A stretch of DNA of 39,680 nucleotides from Selaginella moellendorffii (taxonomy: Eukaryota; Streptophyta; Lycopodiopsida; Selaginellales; Selaginellaceae): the NCBI RefSeq assembly GCF_000143415.4, contig NW_003314383.1, positions 394,291 to 433,970 of the forward strand, given 5' to 3'. Of this stretch, positions 20,785 through 30,699 are shown one piece after another. How positions within the stretch are numbered: position 1 is the first letter of the stretch; each line of letters begins with the position of its first letter. Under the pieces are notes generated by a model that was not told the DNA's origin, ran no database searches, and saw only the letters and a program-made list of their open reading frames with translations. The position numbers were made by a program, and so were the translations under genes.

Positions 20785-21677
20785 TTAGGCCTTGGAGGCC
20801 AGCACAAGTCCGGCGCCGGCGATTCCAACCGTGAGAGCAATGCTTCCTCCATACTTGGTTCCAAACTCAGCAACGTTGGCGATGGAATCGATGGCGCCAT
20901 AGCCCTTTGCATAGATCTCCTTGCCGACGATGTTGTAGATGGCACGAACTGGAGCAAGCAAGGCCTGGTATGCGTATGGGAGGTACTCGGTTGCGCCGAC
21001 GGCATCAAAGATGGAGTCCAGGAACCACTCGCTGTGAGCTGAAGCTAGAACGTTGTTAACCATGATGTTGCCGGAGAGAGTGAGTGGGTTGTAGAGACCC
21101 AGCTTCTCAACCTTTGAGATTTCTGTGGAATGTAAACAAGTGTCAAAAAAGTAAAATGATATCATGAAATTTGTACCCGTGATTTGAGATGATTCCCACA
21201 GAGAATCTCCAACCTTGAGATCCTCAGCTCTCTTGTACACGAGCTTTCCATTGACATCAACAGGAACAAAGTGGCCTGCAGTGAGTTCCAACATGTTTGC
21301 GCCACTGTGCACTTGCACAAACTCCGAAATGGCATCGGCATCCTTGTGGCCGAATGCGTACACATCAGAGAAAAGATTCTTGCCCACTGCAACCTGAGAA
21401 ACACACCTCACCAATTTCTAGAAGCTGCAATGAGGTCAATTCACCTTGTCTCCAACACTGAGCTCCCTCATGAACTTAAATTCCCCAGTGTACATCTGCA
21501 CAGTTGCATCCCCTGTGATAGTTTGGAATTTAAATAGCTATCATGTGGAGAAATATTTCTTGAGAAAGTCCTACCTGGGAAGCATCCAGTGTTATTCTGA
21601 TTATTGGTTGCCACTGCAATGCTTGCAGCAAGGGCAATGAAAGAGTAAAAGAAGAGTAGAGCCTTGGCTTGAGCCAT
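20785..21677 (-). CDS. Secreted Hint (Hog-type) domain protein, intact copy 3 (241 aa)
   Basis: Four exons (21677-21575, 21512-21445, 21393-21177, 21122-20785; 726 nt with stop) join in phase through GT-AG introns of 51-62 nt. Residues 1-23 are a signal peptide ending in AVA. A short spacer TNNQNNTG follows, then the Hint start CFPGDATV with Cys32. The block at residues 64-100 reads FSDVYAFGHKDAD and LTAGHFVPV, giving Thr95 and His98 of the TxxH motif that activates the N-S acyl shift in Hint domains. The hedgehog Hint signature VLASC is present as VLASAHSEWF, so the position of the hedgehog structural/catalytic Cys is Ala158. The C-terminus ends in a hydrophobic segment (about 219-241). There is essentially no N-terminal signalling domain. 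Thiol-dependent self-cleavage is chemically possible, but the product and acceptor are unknown. A TATA box lies 81 bp upstream. Two broken paralogues lie at 2773-3411 and 15208-15964. Confidence 0.92.
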
Positions 21678-21757
21678 TAGAGCTATACTTCTAAAATTTA
21701 TCTAATAAGCTAGAGAACCCTTGAGATGTTTTGTTACCGCTTCACAGCAGAGGTTTC

Positions 21758-21764
21758 TCTTATA
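21758..21764 (-). promoter_or_regulatory. Candidate TATA box of the intact Hint gene
   Basis: The minus strand reads CTATAAGAGAAACC, with TATAAGA ending 81 bases before the start codon. Spacing allows a 5-prime leader of about 50 nt. No comparable TATA sequence is visible at that distance from the broken copy at 15964. Confidence 0.5.
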
Positions 21765-22096
21765 GCACCAAGCAAAGCATATGACATGCAGTTTCTTTGT
21801 GCACCAACTTTTCAAAGAATTCCCGAGAAGTTAGTTGGCAACAAACTCTGGTACTTAGGATAGAGATTAAGCTCTCGACTGTATCAATATACACACATGC
21901 TTTCTGGAGGACGAATTATTGAGAAAACAAAATCGTCCTTATCGATCTGTCTTGGAAAAACACAACAATTGCGTAGATTCCACTGAGAGCATCCATGATT
22001 CTTCTCCCACTCACCCTGTAAATTGACCAAATAGCAAAAAATGGAATCGCATTACCCCGTTGCTGCCCCACCGCGAGATGCCACGAGCATTTTAAA

Positions 22097-22104
22097 TATA
22101 TATA
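22097..22104 (+). promoter_or_regulatory. Candidate TATA box of the PDR transporter gene
   Basis: TATATATA lies about 35 bp before the inferred start codon at 22139, so the predicted leader would be only a few nucleotides. Either transcription starts elsewhere or the true first exon is further upstream (see findings). Confidence 0.35.
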
Positions 22105-22138
22105 CGTAAATCCATTCTCCAGGGAGCGAGCAAGGAAG

Positions 22139-25100
22139 ATGGAGGCCACGAACCTTAGTAGCAGCAAGGGCGACGATCACGAGGGATTCCTCCTCAAGCT
22201 TCGATCGAGGCTAGAAAAGTAAGAACGAGTAAAAAAAGAAGGAAAACGATAGAGAAAAGCTGACGATACCTTGTTTTCTACCACAGCGTCGGAGTTGAGC
22301 TCCCAGAGGTTGAGGTGAGGTTCCATGGCTTGGAGCTCAGCGTCGATGTTTACACCAGGAGCAGCCGAGCGATCTCCAGCATTGCAAACTCTTTCGTCAA
22401 CACCGTCCAGGTTGGTCTCTTCTTCAAGTTGATGGCCTGTTTTTGACAAGCTTTCTAGAGCTTCCTGAGCTTGCTCCATGTCCTGCCATCGAACAAGCAA
22501 TCGATTAACATCCTACACAGCGTCGATGGTGTTGTCAGACCTTCCAGGTTGATAACGAGAGGAGTTCTTCTCTCTTTCTTTACTGTTTCATCTCATGCTT
22601 GGTTCCAAGGCTGACGCTGCTGCTTGGTCCACCCGCATCTGGCAAGACAAGCTTACTCTTAGCGCTCGCCAATAAGATCCAATGCAAGGGAGAGGTGACT
22701 TACAATGGATGCACTCACGACGAATTCGCCCTCCGGAAAGAGATCGCGTACATCAGCCAGCAAGACTTGCATCTATCCGAGCTTACAGTTCGAGAAACAC
22801 TGAACTTCGCAGTGCGATGCCAAGGCGCCGGTCACCAAGGAGGTAAGAAAACTTTCCTCGAGGAATCTTGGCCTTGATACGACTCTCTGCTTGCACACAA
22901 ACAGAGATTTTTAAAGAAGTCGAGAAAAGAGAAAAGGCAGCAGGAATCATACCCGATCCAGACGTTGAAGCTTTCATGAGAGTGAGATTTCCTTTCTCGA
23001 GGAGTCGTTTATGTTAACGAAATCTCTTGTGGACCAGGCTGCTGCTGGTGACGATGCAAAGCCCAGCATCATGTCCGAATACATGATCCAGGTTTGTTCT
23101 GTCCATTATAACGCTTCCAAGGTTCTCAAACTCGAGCGAGATATGGAATCAGGTTCTTGGCATGGACACTTGCGCCGATACAATCGTAGGCAATGCTCTT
23201 CAGCGAGGAATATCTGGAGGACAGAAAAGAAGACTCACAGCAGGTCAGCATCACCAATATCCAAAAACTTTAATATTAACCATGAACAATCACTTACAGG
23301 AGAAGTGCTGGCTGGTCCCGCAAGAATTTTGTTCATGGATGAGATTTCTACGGGACTGGACAGCTCCACCACGTACCGAATTATCAGTTTCCTGCAGCAA
23401 ACCGTGAAAGCTTTGAGCAAAACGATGCTGATCTCGCTGCTGCAACCACCCCCAGAGGTTTTCGAGCTGTTTGACGATCTTATACTTCTTGCGGAAGGAC
23501 ATGTAGTATACCATGGAACTCGAGAAGGTGTTCTACAGTTTCTTGAGGCCCAAGGCTTCAAATGTCCTGCAAGAAAAGGAGTAGCAGATTATTTACAAGA
23601 GGTCAGTAGTATACAACACATTCATGTTCCTCTAAAGTCTTGGGAAATGCAGGTAGTGTCAAGAAAAGATCAAAAAGGTTATTGGTGCGGTGATAAAGAA
23701 GCTTACCGGTTTGTATCGGGAAAAGATTTTGCTGCTGCTTTTCAACGATACCGGGCTGATGAATTCACGCTCAAGGACTTGAAGAAAGTTTATCCTGCAG
23801 GGAAAAAGCAACCAAGGATGAGTTCTTGGAAGCTGTTTCAGGCCTGCTGCTCAAGAGAAATCATACTGATAAAACGTAATCTCTACGTTCATGTGACTAG
23901 CAACGTAATTCAGGTGAGACTCACCTTTTTAATAAAAAAGAAACCAACACCATTATTTTTTAAAGGGCTCGATTATAGCGGTGATTGTCTCGACCATATT
24001 CCTGCGAACAACAATGCATCATGAGACCGTCCAAGATGCAAACAAATTTATGGGTGTTCTGTTCTACATGATCATGAATATCATGTACCGTGGATTACCT
24101 GAGATGACACTCACAATCACGAGACTTCAAGCCTTTTACAAGCAACGAGATTCGCAGTTTTATCCCGCTTGGTCTTGGGCATTGCCAACGATATTTTTCA
24201 GGATCCCGATGAGTTTCATGGACGTGGCAATCTGGACCTGCATTACATACTGGGGAGTTGGGTTTGCTCCCGAGTTTACCAGGTAAGTCAGTTTCCTATG
24301 GTCCTAAAGTGCCGGATAAAGAGACTACTCACAGATTTTTCAAGCACTTTGTGCTACTGTTCTTGGTGAACCAAGCTTCGTTCGCCATGTTTCGGTGCAT
24401 TGGAGCCATCGCTCGAAGTCCAACAATTACGAGTACGTTCGGTTTCTTCTTCTTCATAACGACGGTGGCAAATGGAGGCTATTTGAAATCAAGAGGTACT
24501 TCCTGCAAGAAAACTAAAGGTTAGTATTTAAGAAACGACTCTCCAGAAAACATCCAACCATGGTGGCTATGGAGCTACTGGACATCTCCGTACATGTATG
24601 GCCAGAACGCTTTAGCTGTCAATGAGTTCTATGCGCAACGGTGGAGCAAGGTACGAAAGCACCAATCTACAATGGATAATTGTCTGAAAACACATGCAGC
24701 CAACATTTGGAACTGGAACTTCACACACAGTTGGGGAGGTTTTGCTAAAGACCCGAGGAATGTTTCCAAATCCAGAATGGTACTGGATTGGACTCGCAGG
24801 ACTGGTTATCTCGATACTGGTGTTCAATGCACTCTACGTTCTAGCACTTACATACCTTAACCGTAAGTGATAGACGGACAAGTTATTGGTGGCGAGAAAA
24901 CTTACCAGGTCTTGTGACAGCTCTGAGAAAACCTTGCACCGCAATTTACAGCAACAGTAGCGAGGCAACTGCAAGAAAAAAAGGTGAGTTGGTGACTTCA
25001 GCACAAAGGACATGAAAGCACAAAAAATACACTTACAACTTTTTTGCAGCTGAGGATATCGAAGATGGAGGTGTTGGAGAAGTTCTCCTACCTTCCTTGC

Positions 25101-27573
25101 CGTTGTCACTGGCTTTCCGGAACATCGTTTACGAAGTTGACTTGGTAAAGTTTTTCGTCTCGTCTCCTAGAGTGTATTCCTGACACTGATGCTCCAGGAT
25201 AAGAAAAGCCATCCCAAGAGTGATACCAAGAGATTGCAGCTGCTACACAATGTAAGTGGAGCTCTCCGGCCAGGAGTTCTAACGGCACTCATCGGCGTGA
25301 CTGGCGCTGGGAAGACTACACTGTTCGATGTTCTCGCCGGAAGAAAGACCGTGGGGTACGTCCGAGGAGAACTCAGCGTCTCTGGATACCCGAAAAACCA
25401 CAAAACCTTCGCAAGAGTTTCTGGTTACTGTGAACAGGTTGACATCCATTCGCCTCATGTGACAGTCTACGAGTCGCTCGTCTTCTCTGCGTGGTTGCGT
25501 CTCCCACAAGACGTGAATCACGAAACCGTGCTGGTCCGTATGGGCTTTGTTTCATTCCCTTCCAGAGTTGACGATCTAAACTTTTGAGCAGAGGTTCGTC
25601 GAAGAAGTAATGGAGCTTGTGGAGCTTGACAGCATACGAAATGTCTCAGTAGGAGTTCCCGGTGTGTCTGGCCTCTCGACCGAGCAACGCAAGCGCCTGA
25701 CGATTGCTGTAGAGCTCGTTGCAAATCCATCTATCCTGTTTATCGACGAACCAACCTCGGGTCTGGATGCTCGAGCGGCGGCCATAGTTATGAGAGCCAT
25801 ACGAAACACTGTCAACTCGAGCCGGACTGTTATCTGCACGATTCATCAACCGAGCATCGACATCTTTGAATCTTTCGACGAGGTACTTGCTTGTGATGCA
25901 TTTAGGACCCCATCGCCAACTTCCTCTTCCTTCTTCGTTTCGGTGTAGCTCTTCCTCATGAAACGTGGAGGACAACTCATTTATGCCGGACCTCTTGGCA
26001 AAGAATCCTGTCACTTGATAGAGTACTTCGAGGTAGTATTCCGTTCTCTTTCTTGTCGCTGATAATCTTTTTTGTCTCCTACGTAAACCAGGCCATTCCC
26101 GGGATTCCAAAGATAAAGGACGGCCAGAATCCAGCAACCTGGGTGATGGAAGCTACCACTCAGTCGAGGGAAGAACTTCTCGGAATAAACTTAGTCGAGA
26201 TCTACGAGAACTCACCACTCTACGGGTAAGCTTTCCCCCCCTTCGCCAGATTTCTTAACGCTTTCTTCCAGGAGAAACCAGAACCTCATAAGAGCGATCA
26301 GTGTCCCAGCTCCACAATCCCAAGACTTGCACTTCCGGACTACATACTCCAAGCCATTCCTGGAGCAGTTCTACACCTGTTTGTGGAAGCAGCACCGTTC
26401 ATACTGGCGAAATCCAATCTACTTCTACTCCCGGATGTTCTATGGAGTCGTCGTTGGCTTTCTACTCGGAACTATGTTCTGGAACTCTGGAAAGGAGCTG
26501 TAAGCCACACCACCTTTTCTGCTCAGACTTACCAGACTTTCCTCGCAGAAAAACCGAGCAGGACATCTTCAACTTGCTCGGGGCCATGTACACTTCCACA
26601 ATCTACGTTGGCATCTCGGACTCTATCAGCGTCCAGCCGCAAGTCATCATGGAGCGAGAAGTTTTCTACCGAGAAGTAGCCGCTGGAATGTATTCTCCAC
26701 ACGCCTTTGCTCTCTCACAGGTATAAAAAAACTCCATCCGACCATTCCCTGGATCTAAAATTCGAACTTCCACTCCAGGTGATCATCGAAGTCCCCTATA
26801 TACTCCTCCAAGCAGCATCCCAGAGCCTCCTGGTCTATCTCCTCGTCGGCCTCCAATGGACACCAGCAAAGTTCTTCTACTTCGTGTTCTTCATCTTTGG
26901 TTCCTGCCTAAACTACACGCTGTTTGGAATGCTTGGTGTAGCCATGACGTCCAATTTCCAAATGGCCGTGCTCACGCAAGGAGCTCTCGTCCCCTGGAAC
27001 ATCTTCTCCGGCATTATCATCCCTCTGGCTGTAAGTTGATCGATCGCGAGCTATCTATCCGATCCAGTTCCATCTTCTCCCTGTGACTATCCATCTATCC
27101 ATCTCTAGTTCCATCTTCTTGGAGCTCCATCCCTGTGACTATCCAAAGATCTAGTTCCATCTTCTTAGAGTTCCATCCCTGTGACTATCCATCTATCCAT
27201 CTCTAGTTCCAGTTCCATCCCTGTGACTATCAATCTATCCATCTCTAGTTCCATCTTCTTAGAGTTCCATCCCTGTGACTAAATCCTTTCCACTTTCCAG
27301 AAAATCCCACCGTGGTGGCGATGGTGTAGCTGGCTGTGCCCCCCAACTTGGACGCTCTATGGCCTCCTAGCTTCGCAGCTGGGAGATGTGGAGACGCCGA
27401 TCGAAGTTCCTGGACAGAGCAAATCATCCAGTGTGAAGAATTTCATTCGCGACTACTATGGATACCAGGAGGAAGGCCTGCGATTCGTGGTATTCATGCA
27501 CATCGTCTTCCCGGCCGTGTTTGCGCTAGTATTCACAGTGCTGATCACATACGCGAAATTCCAGAAGAAATAG
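22139..27573 (+). CDS. Full-size PDR-type ABCG transporter (1331 aa, 23 exons)
   Basis: 23 exons join in phase (3996 nt). They start at 22139, 22287, 22459, 22610, 22905, 23038, 23153, 23300, 23653, 23966, 24335, 24547, 24700, 24909, 25050, 25198, 25592, 25949, 26092, 26272, 26549, 26779 and 27301. They end at 22218, 22410, 22547, 22842, 22981, 23091, 23243, 23601, 23913, 24282, 24495, 24650, 24862, 24983, 25144, 25533, 25882, 26032, 26225, 26499, 26720, 27030 and 27573. Order is NBD1-TMD1-NBD2-TMD2, the reverse topology of plant PDR pumps in the plasma membrane. NBD1 has Walker A GPPASGKT (104-111), signature ISGGQKRR (from 239) and Walker B ILFMDE. NBD2 has GVTGAGKT (775-782), PDR signature VSGLSTEQ and [15 protein letters not shown] motifs include [14 protein letters not shown] and the C-terminal YAKFQKK. 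The N-terminus is short: only 27 residues precede VGVELPE, against roughly 100 in family members I recall. The protein should export hydrophobic metabolites; the substrate cannot be read from sequence. Confidence 0.93.
27045..27290 (+). repeat. Minisatellite inside the last PDR intron
   Basis: The last intron (27031-27300, 270 nt) is far longer than most others of this gene. It consists of imperfect tandem units of roughly 50 bp built from TAGTTCCATCTTCTT, AGAGTTCCATCCCTGTGACT and ATCCATCTATCCATCTC. The array is C/T-rich on the transcribed sense strand and keeps a normal acceptor. Confidence 0.85.
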
Positions 27574-27757
27574 ATCGCTCCCAAGAACCCTAAAAAAACC
27601 TAGCCGTTGGGTTAATCTCAGCCGTCGACTGTCCGGAAGTTTTGATTTTGATTCTTCGTAAGTTTACACGAGATTTTCTCTCAAACGTTTTGCTTTGAGG
27701 TTCAATCGTTCCCTCGTAGAGATCATTGGGAGGCAAAAGAATATAGTTCATATCATT

Positions 27758-28717
27758 GGGGACTGCGAGCAACAAGATGGATCGTCAGAAGAAAAGAAAG
27801 AAAGGCATAAGTAGACTTACCTTAAGCGGAGGAAGAGCGGAGACTGAGTCTGCCAGGCTCTTGAAAGAATCCGGATCCAAGATCGCCATGTTTGCCAGTA
27901 GCTTGCGATTGAGCTCCACTTTCTGGCGATTGAGCCCGTGCATGAATTCGCTATACCCAAGCTATCCAGAAAGAAAGACAAAAGAGTCAGTCAGCTTGGC
28001 CCAAATTCTGACGAGAAGAAAATGTGGAGGAAAAAAAGAGAACTTGTGAAGAAGAACTGTGAAGAATGTGGAGAAGAAATAGAGCTTTGATAAGAAGAAA
28101 AAGAAACTGTGAAAAATGTGAAGAACAAATAAAGCATTGATAAGAAGAAGAAGAAGAAACCGTGAAGAATGTGGAGAACACAGAGAACTTTGATAAGAAG
28201 AAGAAATTGTGAAGAAGAGAAGACGTGGAGAAGAAATAGAACTAAGAAGAAGAAGAATGTTGAGGAAGAACGCCATTCTTACCCCGTGGAGTCGAGCAGC
28301 AGCCCCAATTCTCGTGATCCACAGCTTGTGGAAATCTCTCTTCTTCCTCCGCCTATCGCGATACGAGTGCTCCAGGGCCTTGGCGACCCGATCTCGCGCA
28401 ATCCTGTGCACCTTCTTGCCCCTAAATCCCTTGGCCAGCTCCAGCACCAGCGCCTTGTTCCTCACGACCTTGCCCCTGCCAGGGTATGGCCCCAGCTCCT
28501 TCTTGCTCCTCTCCAGGATCTTGCGCGCCTCCTCCTTGTCGCTGCTGCTCCGCCACGCGCTGCCCGTCTTGCTGCGCGAGCATCGGATGATCGCCGCGCC
28601 CCTGCCGCCGCGACTCGCCGCGCCTACCCTGGCGCTGGATTTGACCTGATGCCGCTGGCACAGCGATGCCGCGCCATTGCCGAATGTAAAGAACGATCGC
28701 GAAGAGGAGAGCAGCAT
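27758..28717 (-). CDS. Organellar ribosomal protein bL20 (196 aa)
   Basis: Three exons: 28717-28283, 27961-27821 and 27772-27758 (591 nt with stop), all in phase. Residues 83 to about 190 match bL20: RNKALVLELAKGFRGKKVHR, ALEHSYRDRRRKKRDF, LWITRIGAAARLHG, YSEFMHGLNRQKVELNRK and LLANMAILDP. bL20 binds 23S rRNA and is needed early in large-subunit assembly. The first 80 residues are rich in Ser, Arg and Ala with almost no acid residues at the start, as in a mitochondrial or plastid targeting peptide; which organelle cannot be decided. The last exon adds only SPMI. Upstream open sequence to 28756 has no ATG, so the start at 28717 (MLLSSSRSFF) is chosen. The gene converges on the PDR gene, with 184 bp between stops. 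Intron 1 is a tandem-repeat array. Confidence 0.92.
28030..28250 (-). repeat. CT-rich minisatellite inside bL20 intron 1
   Basis: On the plus strand, imperfect units of about 50 bp (GTGAAGAATGTGGAGAAGAA, followed by TTTGATAAGAAGAAG) repeat about four times between 28060 and 28250. In the sense of the gene this is a pyrimidine-rich array. It makes intron 1 321 nt long, much longer than the second intron (48 nt). The splice sites remain normal. Confidence 0.85.
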
Positions 28718-28928
28718 TCTCGCCCTAGAGAAACCTATCCTATTTGCTCCTGACAATAAGATTTAACGATATTCTCTTCTTTAAGAACTTTACGAAATCA
28801 TCTCCAATGCTCGTTCCGTGAACTCCGGAGGAACACGAAATCTATGGGATGATCCAAGTTGCGCCTGTACTTGTCTGGAATGCAAACTAAGGACCAAAGC
28901 TAGGAAACGAAGAAAAGCATAACATTAC

Positions 28929-29868
28929 CAGTTGTTTAGCGGGCCGCGCGTAAAAAAGACGCTCGCACTTCTTGGCGGCAAGCTGCACACTTGCGTCCCT
29001 CATGTAGTGATGGAGTTGCTCGCGAGAGAGAGCCACTCCGAGAGCGTTGAGCTTCGGCAGGCATTCGTCCAGCTCGTCCTCTATGACATCAAAAAAAGAG
29101 AGAGAAGATCGTCAAAATAAATCACAAGTTCAAGCGAAGAAAAGGTTCTTAGAAAAGAGAAGATCAAAATAAATCGCAAACAGAGAAAAGTCCTAGAATG
29201 TGTAACATCACAAGCAAATCAAGATCGCAAGCATACAAGTCCACACTTCACACTGCCGAGTGAAGAGAAAAACCCGGGGAAAAACCAAAGCGTGTACAAG
29301 CTCAAGAAAAAAAGAAGAAAGCAAGAATCTTGAGAGTGAGCATACCAGTGAGGGGAATTCTTGCCAAAGAAGCCATTCGATATTTCAGCGTGAGCGGATC
29401 CTCTACAGCTTGCCGGATGATCTTGTTCCTCCTCGCGAGAAGAACCGGGAGCTGGAGGTTGAATGCCACGGAAGTGGCCAACGCCGGAAAGTAGAGGACT
29501 AGCGGAAGATCGAAGAAATCCACGGCATCGTACACGTATCCTGCGAAGTAGTCGGCAACCACGCACCTGATCGCCCCAGATTTCGCGCCCAATCGCGAAA
29601 CCAGATCGGAGAAGCTGCGACTGAGATCGAGGATGCGCTGTGGGGATTTCAAGATGTCGGCACCCCGCTGCGCTGTCAGGGACTCGAATCGCAGCCGGCC
29701 TTGATCGCTAACACCGGCGTGAAGCTCTGGCGAGGGAGTGACCACGGTGATGAGAAATCCGTGGCAAAGGAGGCGCTTTGCCAGATGGAAGAGAGACCAG
29801 AAGTGAGAGGCACCACCGTGCGCGCAAAGAAGCAGCAATGGCGACGAATCGTCGAGCTCCATCGCCAT
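28929..29868 (-). pseudogene. UDP-glycosyltransferase, N-terminal half only
   Basis: Exon 1 (29868-29346) encodes the N-terminal domain of a plant family-1 UGT: LLLLCAHGGASHFWSLFHLA, containing the conserved early His position after the first beta strand, GFLITVVTPSPELH, CVVADYFAGYVYDAVDFFDL, and LVLYFPALATSVAFNLQLPV. Exon 2 (29080-28929, in phase) adds ALGVALSREQLHHYMRDASV and stops being recognisable after PAKQL. The C-terminal sugar-donor domain with the PSPG box is missing, and the neighbouring sequence toward bL20 holds no trace of it. Such a product could not bind UDP-sugar. It is a truncated relic or an incompletely copied gene. The 265-nt intron is long for this region. Upstream in-frame sequence to 30054 lacks a better ATG. 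Confidence 0.75.
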
Positions 29869-30053
29869 CGCTAAAACCCGTTCTTGGACGCGATGAGCTG
29901 ACGCATCGGGACGATGTGAATGCAGGAAGCTGGGAGTCTCAAGAAACGCCGAGTAGGAGACGAGCAAATGAAAGTCGGACCTCGACTCCACCAAGTACAT
30001 GCCCTGTCTGCGTCTGGAATCGTTGCAGGGAGTCTCTGTGAGTGGATCATCCA

Positions 30054-30690
30054 TGACTATCAGAGTCTTCGATTACTTTGTCCTCTCGCCCTTCTATGAT
30101 CGCTCTTGCTCCAATGAGCAGCGCTCTGTCCATCCCCTCGACATGACCCAGCTCTTGTAAGAATCAAGCTCCTTGTTCTTCCTTCGCAAGAGATTTCTCT
30201 TCGTTTTGTGCTGTGGCAGGAAGATGACTGGAGTGGAGTAGGAGCCCAATCTCTTTGTCCTCCGCAAGCAAAAGTGCGAGAGTGGCCATATCTATCAACC
30301 ACGCTGCTCTACAGCGTTGTTTGCAACAGAGTGGTAAGTCGCAAGGCCTTTTCTTCTGCTGCTTCTGATGGTCCGCCCGTTTGATCTCTAGGCCCGAGCT
30401 GTGCATCACATCTCCACTGCCTTCTCCCAAAGGGTTTGTTGCTTTTCGTCTTTCGTCCTTGTCCCTGACTATGCTCTGATGTAGACGATGAGAATGAACA
30501 TGAGAGCGATCCCACTGGCCGTGTCGATCTCAAGGAAGTCCTCCGGATCGATCAGATACTGGGAAATGTTCTTCGCAAGGTGAGCCTTTCGTCTCTTTTT
30601 CCTGTTCATGTCTTGGTCTTGTTCTTTCCAGTTCAGCTTCCTCCTCCTCATGAAGAAGTTTGCGAAAGAACTTTCTCATATTTGGACTGC
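30054..30690 (+). pseudogene. MED6: MED6 (Mediator subunit 6) fragment
   Basis: The plus strand carries MED6 text in exon-like pieces: [19 protein letters not shown] (about 30066-30123), [16 protein letters not shown] then EPNLFVLRKQKCES (30223-30285), IYQP and LLYSVVCNRV (to 30330), ARAVHHISTAFSQR (30392-30434), and VDLKEVLRIDQILGNVLRK (30524-30579). MED6 is a core head-module subunit of Mediator in the nucleus. The first conserved segment of MED6 (FRDQ...) is absent. The codons between VE and EPNLF are deleted, creating an in-frame TAG. The frame shifts again before LLYSVV. I infer a degenerate partial copy. It starts 185 bp from the UGT start in head-to-head orientation. Confidence 0.85.
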
Positions 30691-30699
30691 TAATGTGTT

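Noticed and set aside
22177-22500. 107-codon minus-strand frame
   Set aside because: It is the shadow of PDR exons 2 and 3 on the plus strand, whose splice phases and family motifs fit precisely.
28169-28753. 194-codon plus-strand frame opposite bL20
   Set aside because: It is antisense to the bL20 first exon and intron; the minus strand has the conserved ribosomal protein.
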